From assembly GCA_051649605.1 (NCBI GenBank), contig JBOFHK010000010.1:17919-81918 (forward strand): a DNA stretch of 64,000 bases, written 5' to 3'. The notes beneath the pieces were generated by a model. It saw only the letters and a list, made by a program, of their open reading frames with translations. It ran no database searches and was not told the origin of the DNA. This stretch comes from Brevinema_A sp051649605 (GTDB lineage Bacteria > Spirochaetota > Brevinematia > Brevinematales > Brevinemataceae). The translations under genes and the position numbers were made by a program. Within the stretch, counting starts at the first letter, position 1. Every line of letters starts with the position of its first letter. Of the stretch, positions 1 through 8,598 are shown one piece after another.

Positions 1-76
1 TCTGCGTTTTATAGCTAATAAAGTCTTTATTTTCCGTACTTAACTCAAAGCGATGCCCGGTGATAATAAGATTCAT
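1..76 (-). CDS. hpf: Ribosome hibernation promoting factor, 5' part only
   Basis: Only the first 25 codons lie in the window; the gene continues past base 1. The start MNLIITGHRFELS matches the opening beta strand of the HPF/RaiA (YfiA) family, which binds the small ribosomal subunit and silences or dimerises ribosomes in slow growth. An ideal Shine-Dalgarno (AGGAGGT) lies just before ATG at 76. It lies downstream of the flagellar sigma factor on the same strand, with about 95 bases between, so co-transcription is possible. The identification rests on a short N-terminus and could be wrong. Confidence 0.6.
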   Translation of the reverse strand, partial: MNLIITGHRFELSTENKDFISYKTQ

Positions 77-171
77 AACTACCTCCTAGGATATTTCAAT
101 CCTTATCTTGTTATTTAAATAATAGATCTTTCAAAAATCAATAGGGATTTTATTATTATTTTTAATAATGA

Positions 172-969
172 TTAATTAAAATTTTTCTTAATTTGATCTA
201 ATAAGCCTTTCAAACGCATAATTGCTTTTGTGTGTAATTGAGAAACTCTTGATTCTGTTACCGCAAGAATACTACCAATCTCTTTTAGAGTAAGCTCTTC
301 ATAATAATATAAGATTAAAACCTGTTTTTCTCTATCGGGAAGATCAGAGATTGCTTGGGCGATCATTTTTTTAAGCTCAGTACGCTCGGCAACGTTATTA
401 GGAGTGAGGGTCGTTTTATTTTCGAGAGTTTCTTCAAAAGACATCGGGGAATTATCATTCCCATCATTCATAAACCAATTATCGTCCATCGAAATCAAAG
501 AATTTGTACCCACACGAAGTTGTAATTGATGAAAATCCTCAATCGATAAACCCATAGCATCGGCTATTTCGGTGTCTTTAGTTGCTCGTCCTAGCTTAAT
601 CTCCAACTGAGCTGTAGTCCTCTCAATCTCTTTCGCTTTTTGTCGAACAGAACGAGGAAGCCAATCTAAATTCCGAAGCTCATCAAAAATCGCACCCCGA
701 ATACGAGTTACCGCATAGGTTTTAAATTTGATATCACGAGAAAGGTCAAATTTATCAATAGCATCAATTAAGCCCAGAACCCCAAAACTTACTAAATCAT
801 GAAAGTCTACAGAAGAAGGTACATTAACCATCACACGACCAGCAACATATTTAACAAGAGGAGCATATTTTTCGATAAAATAATTACGGATACTACGATC
901 TTTAGAATCTGTGTATTGCGCCCAAAGTTGTTCTTCAGTATACCCTTCTAAATGTTCATAACCTTTCAA
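172..969 (-). CDS. fliA: RNA polymerase sigma factor for flagellar operons (FliA/WhiG, sigma-28)
   Basis: The 265-residue protein is a sigma-70 family factor of the short FliA/WhiG/SigD class. Region 2 (about residues 35-100) includes DLVSFGVLGLIDAIDKFD and FKTYAVTRIRGAIFDELR, region 3 follows, and region 4 (about 205-258) ends in the helix-turn-helix LTLKEIGSILAVTESRVSQL. In the family it directs core polymerase to late flagellar promoters of the type TAAA-N15-GCCGATAA; candidate sites occur in this window before flaB and two other genes. The best start is TTG at 969, preceded six bases earlier by AGAGG; no in-frame ATG lies near a ribosome binding site. A membrane protein gene precedes it and hpf follows on the same strand. 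Confidence 0.93.
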   Translation of the reverse strand: MKGYEHLEGYTEEQLWAQYTDSKDRSIRNYFIEKYAPLVKYVAGRVMVNVPSSVDFHDLVSFGVLGLIDAIDKFDLSRDIKFKTYAVTRIRGAIFDELRNLDWLPRSVRQKAKEIERTTAQLEIKLGRATKDTEIADAMGLSIEDFHQLQLRVGTNSLISMDDNWFMNDGNDNSPMSFEETLENKTTLTPNNVAERTELKKMIAQAISDLPDREKQVLILYYYEELTLKEIGSILAVTESRVSQLHTKAIMRLKGLLDQIKKNFN

Positions 970-1060
970 GATTAACCTCTAAGTTTTTTCTCTGCAATAA
1001 TTCATTATATTCAATAGTATTATATTATACTATTGTGTTTTTTGCAAATTTATTTTATTA

Positions 1061-1576
1061 CTAACGATCATCATGTAAGACTTTTTTGATTGCTTTCGCC
1101 CCATCTTTTGGGGAAGCTTTTAATGTTTTTCCATTTACCGTTAAATGAAATTCTCCTGTACTATCTAAAGATACATCTTGATCAAATGTTTTAGAAAATT
1201 CATTTTCTATATAGTCATGAGAAGAAATATCAGAACTTTCTTCTTGTTGATAAGGATTGGGAAAAGAATCGTCAATAGTATCATCAGTGGTACTATATAA
1301 ATCATCGATAGTTAGTTCATCCTCATCTTCTAAATCGTAAAATTTATCCTCAGAAACAATAGAAAAATAAGCAGCCAATTCTTTTTCTTCTAGGAGTAAT
1401 GATAATAATTTAAGAAGCCCAGCCCAAATTCCACAGAATACAAAACCTCCGATACAAGCGACCCATATCATATTAAAAAAAGGAAATCCTCGAAAAGCAA
1501 CGATAAGAAAATTAAGAGTAAATCCTATTGCAAAAATATACATTGTCAAAGGAAGAGAAAATATTTTTATGAACAT
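1061..1576 (-). CDS. Two-span membrane protein of unknown function upstream of fliA
   Basis: I do not recognise a named family. Two hydrophobic segments (about residues 8-28 and 35-62) are followed by a strongly acidic, probably disordered stretch (about 75-130) and a conserved-looking C-terminal tail, LTVNGKTLKASPKDGAKAI. The arrangement suggests a small inner-membrane anchor with a cytoplasmic tail. The start ATG follows a strong GGGGGAG. It is the first gene of the leftward group leading to the flagellar sigma factor (91 bases gap), so a motility or envelope role is possible but not shown. Confidence 0.7.
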   Translation of the reverse strand: MFIKIFSLPLTMYIFAIGFTLNFLIVAFRGFPFFNMIWVACIGGFVFCGIWAGLLKLLSLLLEEKELAAYFSIVSEDKFYDLEDEDELTIDDLYSTTDDTIDDSFPNPYQQEESSDISSHDYIENEFSKTFDQDVSLDSTGEFHLTVNGKTLKASPKDGAKAIKKVLHDDR

Positions 1577-1646
1577 AACACTCCCCCAATTATCATCTTA
1601 ATATTTTATAAAAAAAACCGACAACTATACTATTGTAATATAACAA

Positions 1647-1681
1647 TTAATAATAATCTATAGTTAAATGATTATTATTAT
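1647..1681. promoter_or_regulatory. Inverted repeat before the FecCD permease, possible operator
   Basis: Two 11-base arms, TAATAATAATC (1648-1658) and GATTATTATTA (1670-1680), are exact reverse complements around an 11-base AT spacer. The repeat ends about ten bases before the permease start and lies in the divergent region shared with the leftward fliA group. AT-rich sequence makes chance repeats common, so an operator role (for example a metal-responsive repressor site) is only a suggestion. Confidence 0.3.
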
Positions 1682-1690
1682 GGATTTTTT

Positions 1691-2602
1691 ATGAAAATTA
1701 TCATTATTTTATTATGGATAGGCATTTCTATCATCTACTTATTGGGGAAGCTCCCTGATTCTCAATTTTTAGGGCTCAGGCTCAATCTATGGATTCAAAT
1801 GAATATTTGTGCCTTTATTTTATCCACAACAGGAGCAATGCTTCAAAATATTCTAAAAAATCCCATTGCTGATCCTTGGATTTTGGGCGTTACTGGTGTA
1901 TCCAGTCTCAGTGTTGTTATCGTGAGTTTACTACAACTTACTCCAATTATCTTTTGGAGGACAACTGGATCTTTGGTAGGATCAGGGTTGGTAATCTTTT
2001 TTTTATTAATTATTGCTCAACGTTCCAAACCACTAGATTTCTCAAAATTTATCTTAATAGGGTTAGGAATTAACTCATTTTGTTCGGCATTAATTATTTT
2101 TTTACAAAATTTATCAAGCCCTAATAATTTTGTTTCTAGCGTTATCCGTATTTCAGGTCATTTTACTCAGCGATCTTCCCTAGAACTCAGTATGCTTTTT
2201 GTCGTACTCATTTTATTAACCAGATATTTATACCAACGGCATCGTGAATTATCTATTCTTAGTACTGGGAACGATTTATCTCTCTCCGTAGGAGTACCTG
2301 TTGCTAGAATAAAAATTGAAGCACTTATTGTTTCTAGTGTTAGTTTAGCAGTCAGTGTAAGTATTGCTGGCAATATTGGATTCATAGGATTAGCCACCCC
2401 TCATATCATTCGTATGATTTTTGGAGAAAAAGAGGTTCTTTCTCCAAAAATATTATTCTGTACCTCAGGAACGATTATCATGACTGCTACACTACTCCTA
2501 AGAATGATCCCTAATGGAATCTTTGTACCTATTGGTACTGCTATTGCCCTACTAGGAGCTCCGCTTTTTATTTATATTTTACTCTCATCTTCAACCGACT
2601 AA
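1691..2602 (+). CDS. FecCD/BtuC-family ABC transporter permease
   Basis: A 303-residue polytopic protein with the hallmarks of permeases for iron-siderophore, haem or cobalamin importers: NPIADPWILGVTG near residue 57, GFIGLATPHIIR near 230, and a C-terminal PIGTAIALLGAPLFIYILL. Members form homodimers in the inner membrane and work with a BtuD-type ATPase and a periplasmic binding protein. Neither partner is encoded beside it, so it is either an orphan using components from elsewhere or the last surviving gene of a locus. It is somewhat shorter than the usual 320-340 residues, mainly at the N-terminus. Its 3' end overlaps the convergent tldD by 12 bases. The substrate cannot be told from the sequence. 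Confidence 0.88.
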   Translation: MKIIIILLWIGISIIYLLGKLPDSQFLGLRLNLWIQMNICAFILSTTGAMLQNILKNPIADPWILGVTGVSSLSVVIVSLLQLTPIIFWRTTGSLVGSGLVIFFLLIIAQRSKPLDFSKFILIGLGINSFCSALIIFLQNLSSPNNFVSSVIRISGHFTQRSSLELSMLFVVLILLTRYLYQRHRELSILSTGNDLSLSVGVPVARIKIEALIVSSVSLAVSVSIAGNIGFIGLATPHIIRMIFGEKEVLSPKILFCTSGTIIMTATLLLRMIPNGIFVPIGTAIALLGAPLFIYILLSSSTD

Positions 2603-3940
2603 GACTTGATCAATCAATAAATGAGGACTTCCTGTAGATACAGGTAATCCATTTTGACCAGCCTTACCACAACCTCCAAGTCCCCCATGATGCTGAAGAT
2701 CATTACCAATACCGATGATATTTTTCATTGTTTCAAATAATGTCCCTGATAATACAACATCACGAACCAATCCTACAATTTTACCTTTCTCGACTTTATA
2801 AGCATAAGCAGCAGAAAAAGTGAAAGTTTCCAAATTAGTCATCCCGCCGATCATATCACAGGCGTAAATCCCATCCCATAATTCTTCAAGTAATGCCTCA
2901 AAAGGCCTTGTACCATTTTCGATATAGGTATTAGTCATCCTTGGAATAGGAGCATAAAAAGGATTTAAGGCTCTTCCACTACCCGTAGGTCTCATACCCA
3001 TATCATAAGCAGTAGTACGAGAATGAAGATAAGCAGCAATCTTTCCATTTTTAATTAGCTCTCTCCGAGATGCTGGTACTCCTTCGTCATCGTAGGGGCA
3101 CCATCCACAAAGAGAACTATCTCGCCCATCATCGATGATCGAAAGCTCTTCCACTCCAATTTCTGTCCCTAAGGCAATTTTTTGGTGTAATTCAGGATTT
3201 TCCGCTAAAAAATCTGCCTCGCTCATATGTCCAAACGCTTCATGGGCAAAAACACCCGCTAAATTAGGATTAAGAAGAACACGATACACTCCTGATTCGA
3301 TCTTAGGAGCGACGATAAGGTCTTTAACTCGTTTTTTTATTAGATCAATTTTTTCTTCATAATGATCTAAAATTTCCATCCCACCGTAGCTTCCTTCCGA
3401 AAAATAAGCCTGTTGCACCGTGTGATTCTCTTTTATAGAAACTGATACCGACATTCCTGTAAAATGTTTTTTTTGGATTATCTCGGAGTCTTGAGACGAT
3501 AGATAGTAAAGATTCTTATTAGAATTATGAAATTCCACACGAGTAGAACTAAAATCAGGGTCTTCTAATAGGGTGTGAACATGATTCGTAAAACAATATT
3601 TTTCTTCTAGCGACAAATCTTGGGGATTTCTTATAGGATTATTTTGTACAATATCCTTAACCGTAGGGATTTTAGCAAGATAGCGTCCTACATTACCGCC
3701 AACTAAAGCACTCTCTAAGGATTTTTGTATTCCTTGATCAAAGCTTCCGTCATTAAAGGCACAAAACCCTACCCCACCTTGATGAAAGGTACGAACAGAA
3801 CCTGAAGAACCTTGAAAATTCAAACAACGTTCTACTTCTCCTTTGGCAATAATAATAGAAGTTCCTTGGTTCTCTAAATAATTTAGTTCGACTACATCAG
3901 CTAACGCTTTTTTTAAGGATGTTTGGAGTTGTTCTATCAT
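2591..3940 (-). CDS. tldD: TldD-family metalloprotease
   Basis: The 449-residue protein carries the signature zinc motif HEAFGH (HExxxH) in GVFAHEAFGHMSEADF near the middle, and the glycine-rich C-terminus GGLGGCGKAGQNGLPV typical of TldD rather than PmbA. TldD/PmbA heterodimers degrade unfolded peptides and mature modified peptides; no PmbA partner is encoded in this window. An in-frame GTG lies at 3955, but ATG at 3940 is preferred because AGAGGT sits six bases before it. The gene lies just after miaB (18 bases gap) and is probably co-transcribed with it. It converges on the FecCD permease with a short overlap. Confidence 0.9.
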   Translation of the reverse strand: MIEQLQTSLKKALADVVELNYLENQGTSIIIAKGEVERCLNFQGSSGSVRTFHQGGVGFCAFNDGSFDQGIQKSLESALVGGNVGRYLAKIPTVKDIVQNNPIRNPQDLSLEEKYCFTNHVHTLLEDPDFSSTRVEFHNSNKNLYYLSSQDSEIIQKKHFTGMSVSVSIKENHTVQQAYFSEGSYGGMEILDHYEEKIDLIKKRVKDLIVAPKIESGVYRVLLNPNLAGVFAHEAFGHMSEADFLAENPELHQKIALGTEIGVEELSIIDDGRDSSLCGWCPYDDEGVPASRRELIKNGKIAAYLHSRTTAYDMGMRPTGSGRALNPFYAPIPRMTNTYIENGTRPFEALLEELWDGIYACDMIGGMTNLETFTFSAAYAYKVEKGKIVGLVRDVVLSGTLFETMKNIIGIGNDLQHHGGLGGCGKAGQNGLPVSTGSPHLLIDQVLVG

Positions 3941-3958
3941 CGGTATACCTCTCACTGC

Positions 3959-5278
3959 TTAAGTTAGACGAACTTTAAGTACAGAGTTAAAGCTATCATA
4001 TACTTCGATTGATAAAATATGCCCTCTCAAATCAATAGGAGATTCCACCGTACAAACAATATTATTATGGGTTCTTCCTAAATATTGTTTACACCCTGTT
4101 TCCGCAAAAATTTTATCGCTATACTTAGATTCCCGATCAAATAAAGCCGTCGTCATTGTACCAACTTGCTCAGCCAAAAGCTCTGCCATAATAACACGAT
4201 GAGTTTGTACCAAAATATCTAAACGGCGTAGTTTATCTTCTTCTGGAACCTGAAGATCGAAGTTCTCGGCTGGAGTATTAGGACGTGTATTATAACGATA
4301 CATAAACGCCTCATTATAACGAAGAAGACGAAGTACCGCTAAGGTATCTTCAAACTCCTGCTCACTTTCCGAAGGAAATCCTACAATAATATCGGTAGAT
4401 AAGATAATTCCTGGTCGAATTTTTCTAATATTTCGGATTTTTTCGATATATTGATCAATCGTATATCCACGTCTCATTTCTTTAAGAATCCTAGAATTAC
4501 CAGACTGGTAAGGAAGATGGAGAAAGGGTTGAATATTATCATAAGTATTCATTAATTCTATAGTTTCATAGAGAAATTCTCTAGGATGAGAGGTCAAAAA
4601 ATTCAACCGTTCGACGCCTGATTGGCGAGCAACCGCTTCGAGTAATTCAGGAAATCGTTTCTCTCCATCTTTATAAGTATCAATCGTCTGTCCCAATAAG
4701 CAAATCTCTTTAACGCCCTCGTCAACCAAAGATTTAGCATTATCAATAATTTCTTGAAAATCTCTATTTTGCTCCAATCCTCGAACCTTGGGAACAATAC
4801 AATAACTACAATGCTTATTACAACCATGAGAAATAGGAAGAAATGCTTTAAACGGGTATTCTTTAGAAGCGGTTGCTGGCATAAAAGAATACGCTGCCCC
4901 AAAACCTAAGTGCTTAACTTCTAGATCGTCAATATAATCAAAAAAATGTTCTTTATTATAGGTACCCCATAAAATAGCAACAATATCAGAAAATTTCTTT
5001 TTTACTTCGAGTCCAATATTTTCGCTCATACAACCCATCAAGACAACTTTTAAATCACCGTCTAATCGCTCTTTATTTACCGTACGATAATAGCCCAAAC
5101 GTCCGATCACATGGTGTTCTGCAGTGAGACGTACGGAACAAGTATTGATAACGATAACATCCGCCTCTTCTGGTCTTTCTGCTATTTGATGTCCTCGTTG
5201 TATTGATTGTGCTACTAATGAATCCGCCTCAGCAAGATTCATTTGGCAACCATATGTTTCAAAGAAAAGCTTTGCCAT
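3959..5278 (-). CDS. miaB: tRNA-2-methylthio-N6-dimethylallyladenosine synthase
   Basis: This 439-residue methylthiotransferase adds a methylthio group to i6A37 of tRNAs reading UNN codons. It shows the N-terminal cluster-binding domain with Cys11 (ETYGCQMN) and INTCSV, the radical-SAM motif CNKHCSYC (about residues 153-160) and a C-terminal TRAM region. MiaB rather than MtaB is supported by CQMN, TAEHHVIGRLG and the PFLHLPYQSGN motif; the window encodes MtaB separately at 37.9 kb. The gene lies between a TPR membrane protein gene (20 bases upstream) and tldD. Confidence 0.95.
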   Translation of the reverse strand: MAKLFFETYGCQMNLAEADSLVAQSIQRGHQIAERPEEADVIVINTCSVRLTAEHHVIGRLGYYRTVNKERLDGDLKVVLMGCMSENIGLEVKKKFSDIVAILWGTYNKEHFFDYIDDLEVKHLGFGAAYSFMPATASKEYPFKAFLPISHGCNKHCSYCIVPKVRGLEQNRDFQEIIDNAKSLVDEGVKEICLLGQTIDTYKDGEKRFPELLEAVARQSGVERLNFLTSHPREFLYETIELMNTYDNIQPFLHLPYQSGNSRILKEMRRGYTIDQYIEKIRNIRKIRPGIILSTDIIVGFPSESEQEFEDTLAVLRLLRYNEAFMYRYNTRPNTPAENFDLQVPEEDKLRRLDILVQTHRVIMAELLAEQVGTMTTALFDRESKYSDKIFAETGCKQYLGRTHNNIVCTVESPIDLRGHILSIEVYDSFNSVLKVRLT

Positions 5279-5298
5279 ATTCTGTAGATCCTTATATT

Positions 5299-6417
5299 TT
5301 ACTGGGTGAGGATTCGATCCCCTTTCATAATAATACGATTGTCTTTTGTAATGCCTGCTACAGGCCCCATCACCGTAACTTTATCGCCATTGTTTAGTTC
5401 ATAAAATCCATCCACTTCAACAAGAGCCATCCCTTCAACTTGTCCTTGTCCCACAAAATTAATTAGAAGATCAAAGGTTGTTGTTTTTCTCCCTTGATGA
5501 TAGATATTAGCAACTGTTCCATTCCAACGAAGCATAATCCCTTCATAAACCGCAGGAGCTACTGCTATTTCGGCGTATTTGGGAATATAATCGATATTAT
5601 CTACGCTTGATTCCACAATAAAACCTTCTAAAATACCAACCCTTTCTTTGACGGCAAGACTAGCATTGGATGCAAGCAATTCATTAACCAAAATCCTTGC
5701 TTTATTGGGGTGTTGATCGGAAATTGCTTGTTTTAATTCTTCAAATTTATGAACAATAACTTTTTCGTCTAATACAATACGAAAATTTTCACGAGCATCA
5801 ACAATAGAATTGATACCTTTAATACTAACATTCGGGGCTATAGTTTGCCGATTACGAATATTAAGATTGAGTACAAAATTACGGAGAGAAGGATAAAACA
5901 CATTTAGTAGTAAAATCACGAATAAAATCGAAAACACAACTCTATATTTTTGAAAACCACTAGATATTTTTGGTGAAAAAATACCCGTATTAGGAAGGGT
6001 CAACTGGATCATTGGAATTAATGAGATATTTTTGGCATGATCAGGGTCTTTAAGATTTTTAATCTTATCTAATGTTTGACTGAGCAAAATATCGGAGCGT
6101 AACTCTTGAGCGTCTAAAATTTTTTCTATCGCCTGCTGTACATTTGATTCTTTGAGGTATGTTAGAGCCAACAAATTGGTAAGTTCAGGATCTCCCGAGG
6201 CATAAGACAGTGCTTCTTCTAAATAAGAACGAGCTTCTCGATGTTTATCCTCAAGGAACAAACAACAAACTAACACTTTTACAGTAATCGTATCATCGTG
6301 TTTATGGTTGAGGATTTCTAAGCAAATATCTGCTGCTGCTCGATAATTACCTTTTTTAAAGAGTAACAACGCTTTTTTATGCTGTCCTCGAGCAAAACCT
6401 TTATTGATAATTTTCAT
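5299..6417 (-). CDS. TPR-repeat protein with one membrane span
   Basis: Residues 10-130 form tetratricopeptide-like helical repeats (for example KALLLFKKGNYRAAADICLEIL), followed by a basic linker, one transmembrane segment near 158-178 (VVFSILFVILLLNVFY), and a C-terminal region (about 190-372) ending in beta-rich sequence with WNGTVANIYHQGR that reads like an OB-type fold. The N-terminal TPRs should be cytoplasmic and the C-terminal domain periplasmic, as there is no signal peptide. ATG at 6417 follows GGAGAT. It heads the miaB-tldD group. The function is not known to me; a scaffold role in the envelope is a guess. Confidence 0.75.
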   Translation of the reverse strand: MKIINKGFARGQHKKALLLFKKGNYRAAADICLEILNHKHDDTITVKVLVCCLFLEDKHREARSYLEEALSYASGDPELTNLLALTYLKESNVQQAIEKILDAQELRSDILLSQTLDKIKNLKDPDHAKNISLIPMIQLTLPNTGIFSPKISSGFQKYRVVFSILFVILLLNVFYPSLRNFVLNLNIRNRQTIAPNVSIKGINSIVDARENFRIVLDEKVIVHKFEELKQAISDQHPNKARILVNELLASNASLAVKERVGILEGFIVESSVDNIDYIPKYAEIAVAPAVYEGIMLRWNGTVANIYHQGRKTTTFDLLINFVGQGQVEGMALVEVDGFYELNNGDKVTVMGPVAGITKDNRIIMKGDRILTQ

Positions 6418-6546
6418 GTGATCTCCACTTAGATTCTTATTATAACATATTTGATTAATAAATTCAAACTATTCACCATGTTTGACAACATGAAAAAATT
6501 AAGTTATCATATAGGTATATAATTTATTTTGATGTTTGGAGAGTCT

Positions 6547-7467
6547 ATGATACAAATTATTCTACTGTCATTTTTTATACCACAGATCTTTTACACTCAA
6601 GACCTAAAACTTACCGCTCCTACCAATCAAGAAATCCAGTACCAAGCCAATCTATCCAATATCAAAATTGGGAAATCTTTTTCTGTAAGCTACCAGATAC
6701 CCAATTCTATTATGCAGATTATTAATATTGATTCTAATATAACCGCATTAGGAGATACCGATATTGCTGTTATTAGGATCTCCAATAGACAAATAGATTT
6801 GGATGTTACTTCCTACTCACTGATAGAATATCCAATGCCCTCCTTACTCATCACCGCTTTAGATACCAATGGCAACACTAATCTCTTTTATACGCCCAGT
6901 TTTACTATTCCAATTAGTAATGCTATCGTTACCAATACCAATCTAACCCTTGCTGATATTGAGCCTATTTATTTTATTTGGAATCATCTTTGGACATTAA
7001 TTATTCTTATCGTCCTTTTAATTTTGATAGGGATCTATTTTATTCCAAAATTTCACCGCCATAAGGAAGAAATAATAATCGAAGAATTGATTGACCCTTT
7101 TGAGCGTATCAGAAAAAAATTAAATATCTTAAAAGTGCAAAGTGTTAATCTTTCCGAAGAAACCTACAAAGATTTTTTTGTAGAGCTATCAGAAACAATC
7201 CGAGAATTTCTTTCTGATACGATTGTTCCTCTCGCTCTAGAATTACCCACGCGAGATATTATTACCGCGATGAAACAAACAAAGCTCCAAAACGAACTCC
7301 AAGAAATTATTAGCTCTCTTCTCAAAAACACAGATCGTGCCAAATACGCCAAACAAATTTTTGCCCAAGAACGTATCAACGAAGTAGTCAACGATAGTTT
7401 TCAATTAACAAAACTTATTCAACAAAAATATAATCTGGAGAAAGCACATGAACTTCGAAAGCCCTAA
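6547..7467 (+). CDS. Bat-locus membrane protein (BatD/DUF4381-like C-terminus)
   Basis: The 306-residue protein has an N-terminal signal sequence (MIQIILLSFFIPQIFYTQ), a beta-rich extracytoplasmic part to about residue 145, one membrane span near 150-172 (LWTLIILIVLLILIGIYF) and a cytoplasmic alpha-helical domain. The last domain resembles the C-terminal part of BatD/DUF4381 proteins, and the gene overlaps the BatA-like gene by 20 bases, which supports a Bat role. TTG at 6529 and ATG at 6547 are both possible; ATG at 6547 is chosen because GGAG lies about five bases before it. Bat proteins are linked to envelope stress and MoxR ATPases, but no moxR is seen here. Confidence 0.7.
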   Translation: MIQIILLSFFIPQIFYTQDLKLTAPTNQEIQYQANLSNIKIGKSFSVSYQIPNSIMQIINIDSNITALGDTDIAVIRISNRQIDLDVTSYSLIEYPMPSLLITALDTNGNTNLFYTPSFTIPISNAIVTNTNLTLADIEPIYFIWNHLWTLIILIVLLILIGIYFIPKFHRHKEEIIIEELIDPFERIRKKLNILKVQSVNLSEETYKDFFVELSETIREFLSDTIVPLALELPTRDIITAMKQTKLQNELQEIISSLLKNTDRAKYAKQIFAQERINEVVNDSFQLTKLIQQKYNLEKAHELRKP

Positions 7468-8503
7468 TTATCTTTGGTTGTTATTAGTCATTCCTATTTA
7501 TATACTTTGTAGATACACACGTTTAGGAAAAGGTATTTGGCAAACAACTCCTTTTCCTTTTCCATGGCTTTCTCTTATCCACAATCAACAAAAAGACTAT
7601 TTTGCCATTATAAGTATCTTCCTTAAAGATATGTTGCTATTAGTTTTGGTTGCAGTTTTAATTATTGCCTTAGCACGTCCTCGAGGCGGTTCTACTGTTG
7701 TTAATCAAAACAATCTCGGTGTTGATATTATTTTAACATTGGATTTATCACATAGTATGACTTATATTGACGAGCCTCCATCCAATGTCAGACAAAGTAG
7801 TTTTTTCGGAATATCAACCTTAATTGATACCAATGGAGATTTAAAAAAACAAACAAGACTCGAGATCGCCAAACGTGTCATTAAAAATTATATTGATAAG
7901 CAAGATTTTAATAGAATTGGGCTTGTTAATTTTGTTAGTTTCGCCCTAACCAAAGCCCCTCTCAGTACCGATAAAGAACTTCTCAAAACGATCATTGATG
8001 AGATTGATTACCTCGAGGATGGAACAACCGCTATTGGCTCAGGCATTTTAACGTCCCTTAATAGGCTCAAAGACTCCAAAGCAAAAAGTAAGGTTATTAT
8101 TCTACTCACTGATGGAATTAACAACTCTGGGATCGTCGAGCCTATTACTGCAGCAAATGTCGCCCGAGAATTAGGGATCAAAATTTATACCATAGGACTA
8201 GGGAGCATCGATGGGTCATGGCGTCCTTTAGAAAATGGAGCCTACGCCTATAATCAAGGTCAAGAGTTTGATCCAGATACCCTTCAAGAGATTGCTGATA
8301 TTACTGGGGGTAAATATTTTGAGGCATCCAGTGAAACTGCCCTTCAAGATGTTTATAACGAAATTGATAGTTTAGAAAAAAGTGAAATTGAAGTAAAAAA
8401 ACGCGTCTTATACGAAGAAAAATTTCGCCCTTGGCTCATTGCCGCAATGGTTTTATGGAGTTTATGGCTAATTCTTAATGTTCTTATCGTAAAAATCCCT
8501 TAA
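7448..8503 (+). CDS. batA: BatA-like von Willebrand factor A domain membrane protein
   Basis: This 351-residue protein follows the BatA/BatB plan: two N-terminal membrane spans (about 8-24 and 55-75), a VWA domain (about 95-300) facing the periplasm, and a C-terminal span (about 325-348). The metal-ion-dependent adhesion site is intact: DLSHSM for DxSxS, the downstream Thr in the KAPLSTD region, and LLTDGINNSG. The domain should bind a divalent metal and a protein partner. It is translationally coupled to the preceding gene by a 20-base overlap and has GGAGAAAG before its ATG. A strong hairpin at 8532 ends the unit. Confidence 0.88.
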   Translation: MNFESPNYLWLLLVIPIYILCRYTRLGKGIWQTTPFPFPWLSLIHNQQKDYFAIISIFLKDMLLLVLVAVLIIALARPRGGSTVVNQNNLGVDIILTLDLSHSMTYIDEPPSNVRQSSFFGISTLIDTNGDLKKQTRLEIAKRVIKNYIDKQDFNRIGLVNFVSFALTKAPLSTDKELLKTIIDEIDYLEDGTTAIGSGILTSLNRLKDSKAKSKVIILLTDGINNSGIVEPITAANVARELGIKIYTIGLGSIDGSWRPLENGAYAYNQGQEFDPDTLQEIADITGGKYFEASSETALQDVYNEIDSLEKSEIEVKKRVLYEEKFRPWLIAAMVLWSLWLILNVLIVKIP

Positions 8504-8531
8504 AAAATAAAAAAATCTATATCTATATCAA

Positions 8532-8566
8532 AAACTGGAGATTCGTATGAGTCTCCAGTTTTTTAA
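8532..8566. terminator. Bidirectional rho-independent terminator
   Basis: A perfect 10-base stem, AAACTGGAGA (8532-8541) with TCTCCAGTTT (8552-8561), has a ten-base loop and is followed by T residues on the plus strand. It sits between the convergent batA and acyl-CoA synthetase genes and has A residues on the left, so it can serve both strands. Confidence 0.85.
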
Positions 8567-8598
8567 TTACCAAAATTTTTTATATTTCTATGATTTTT

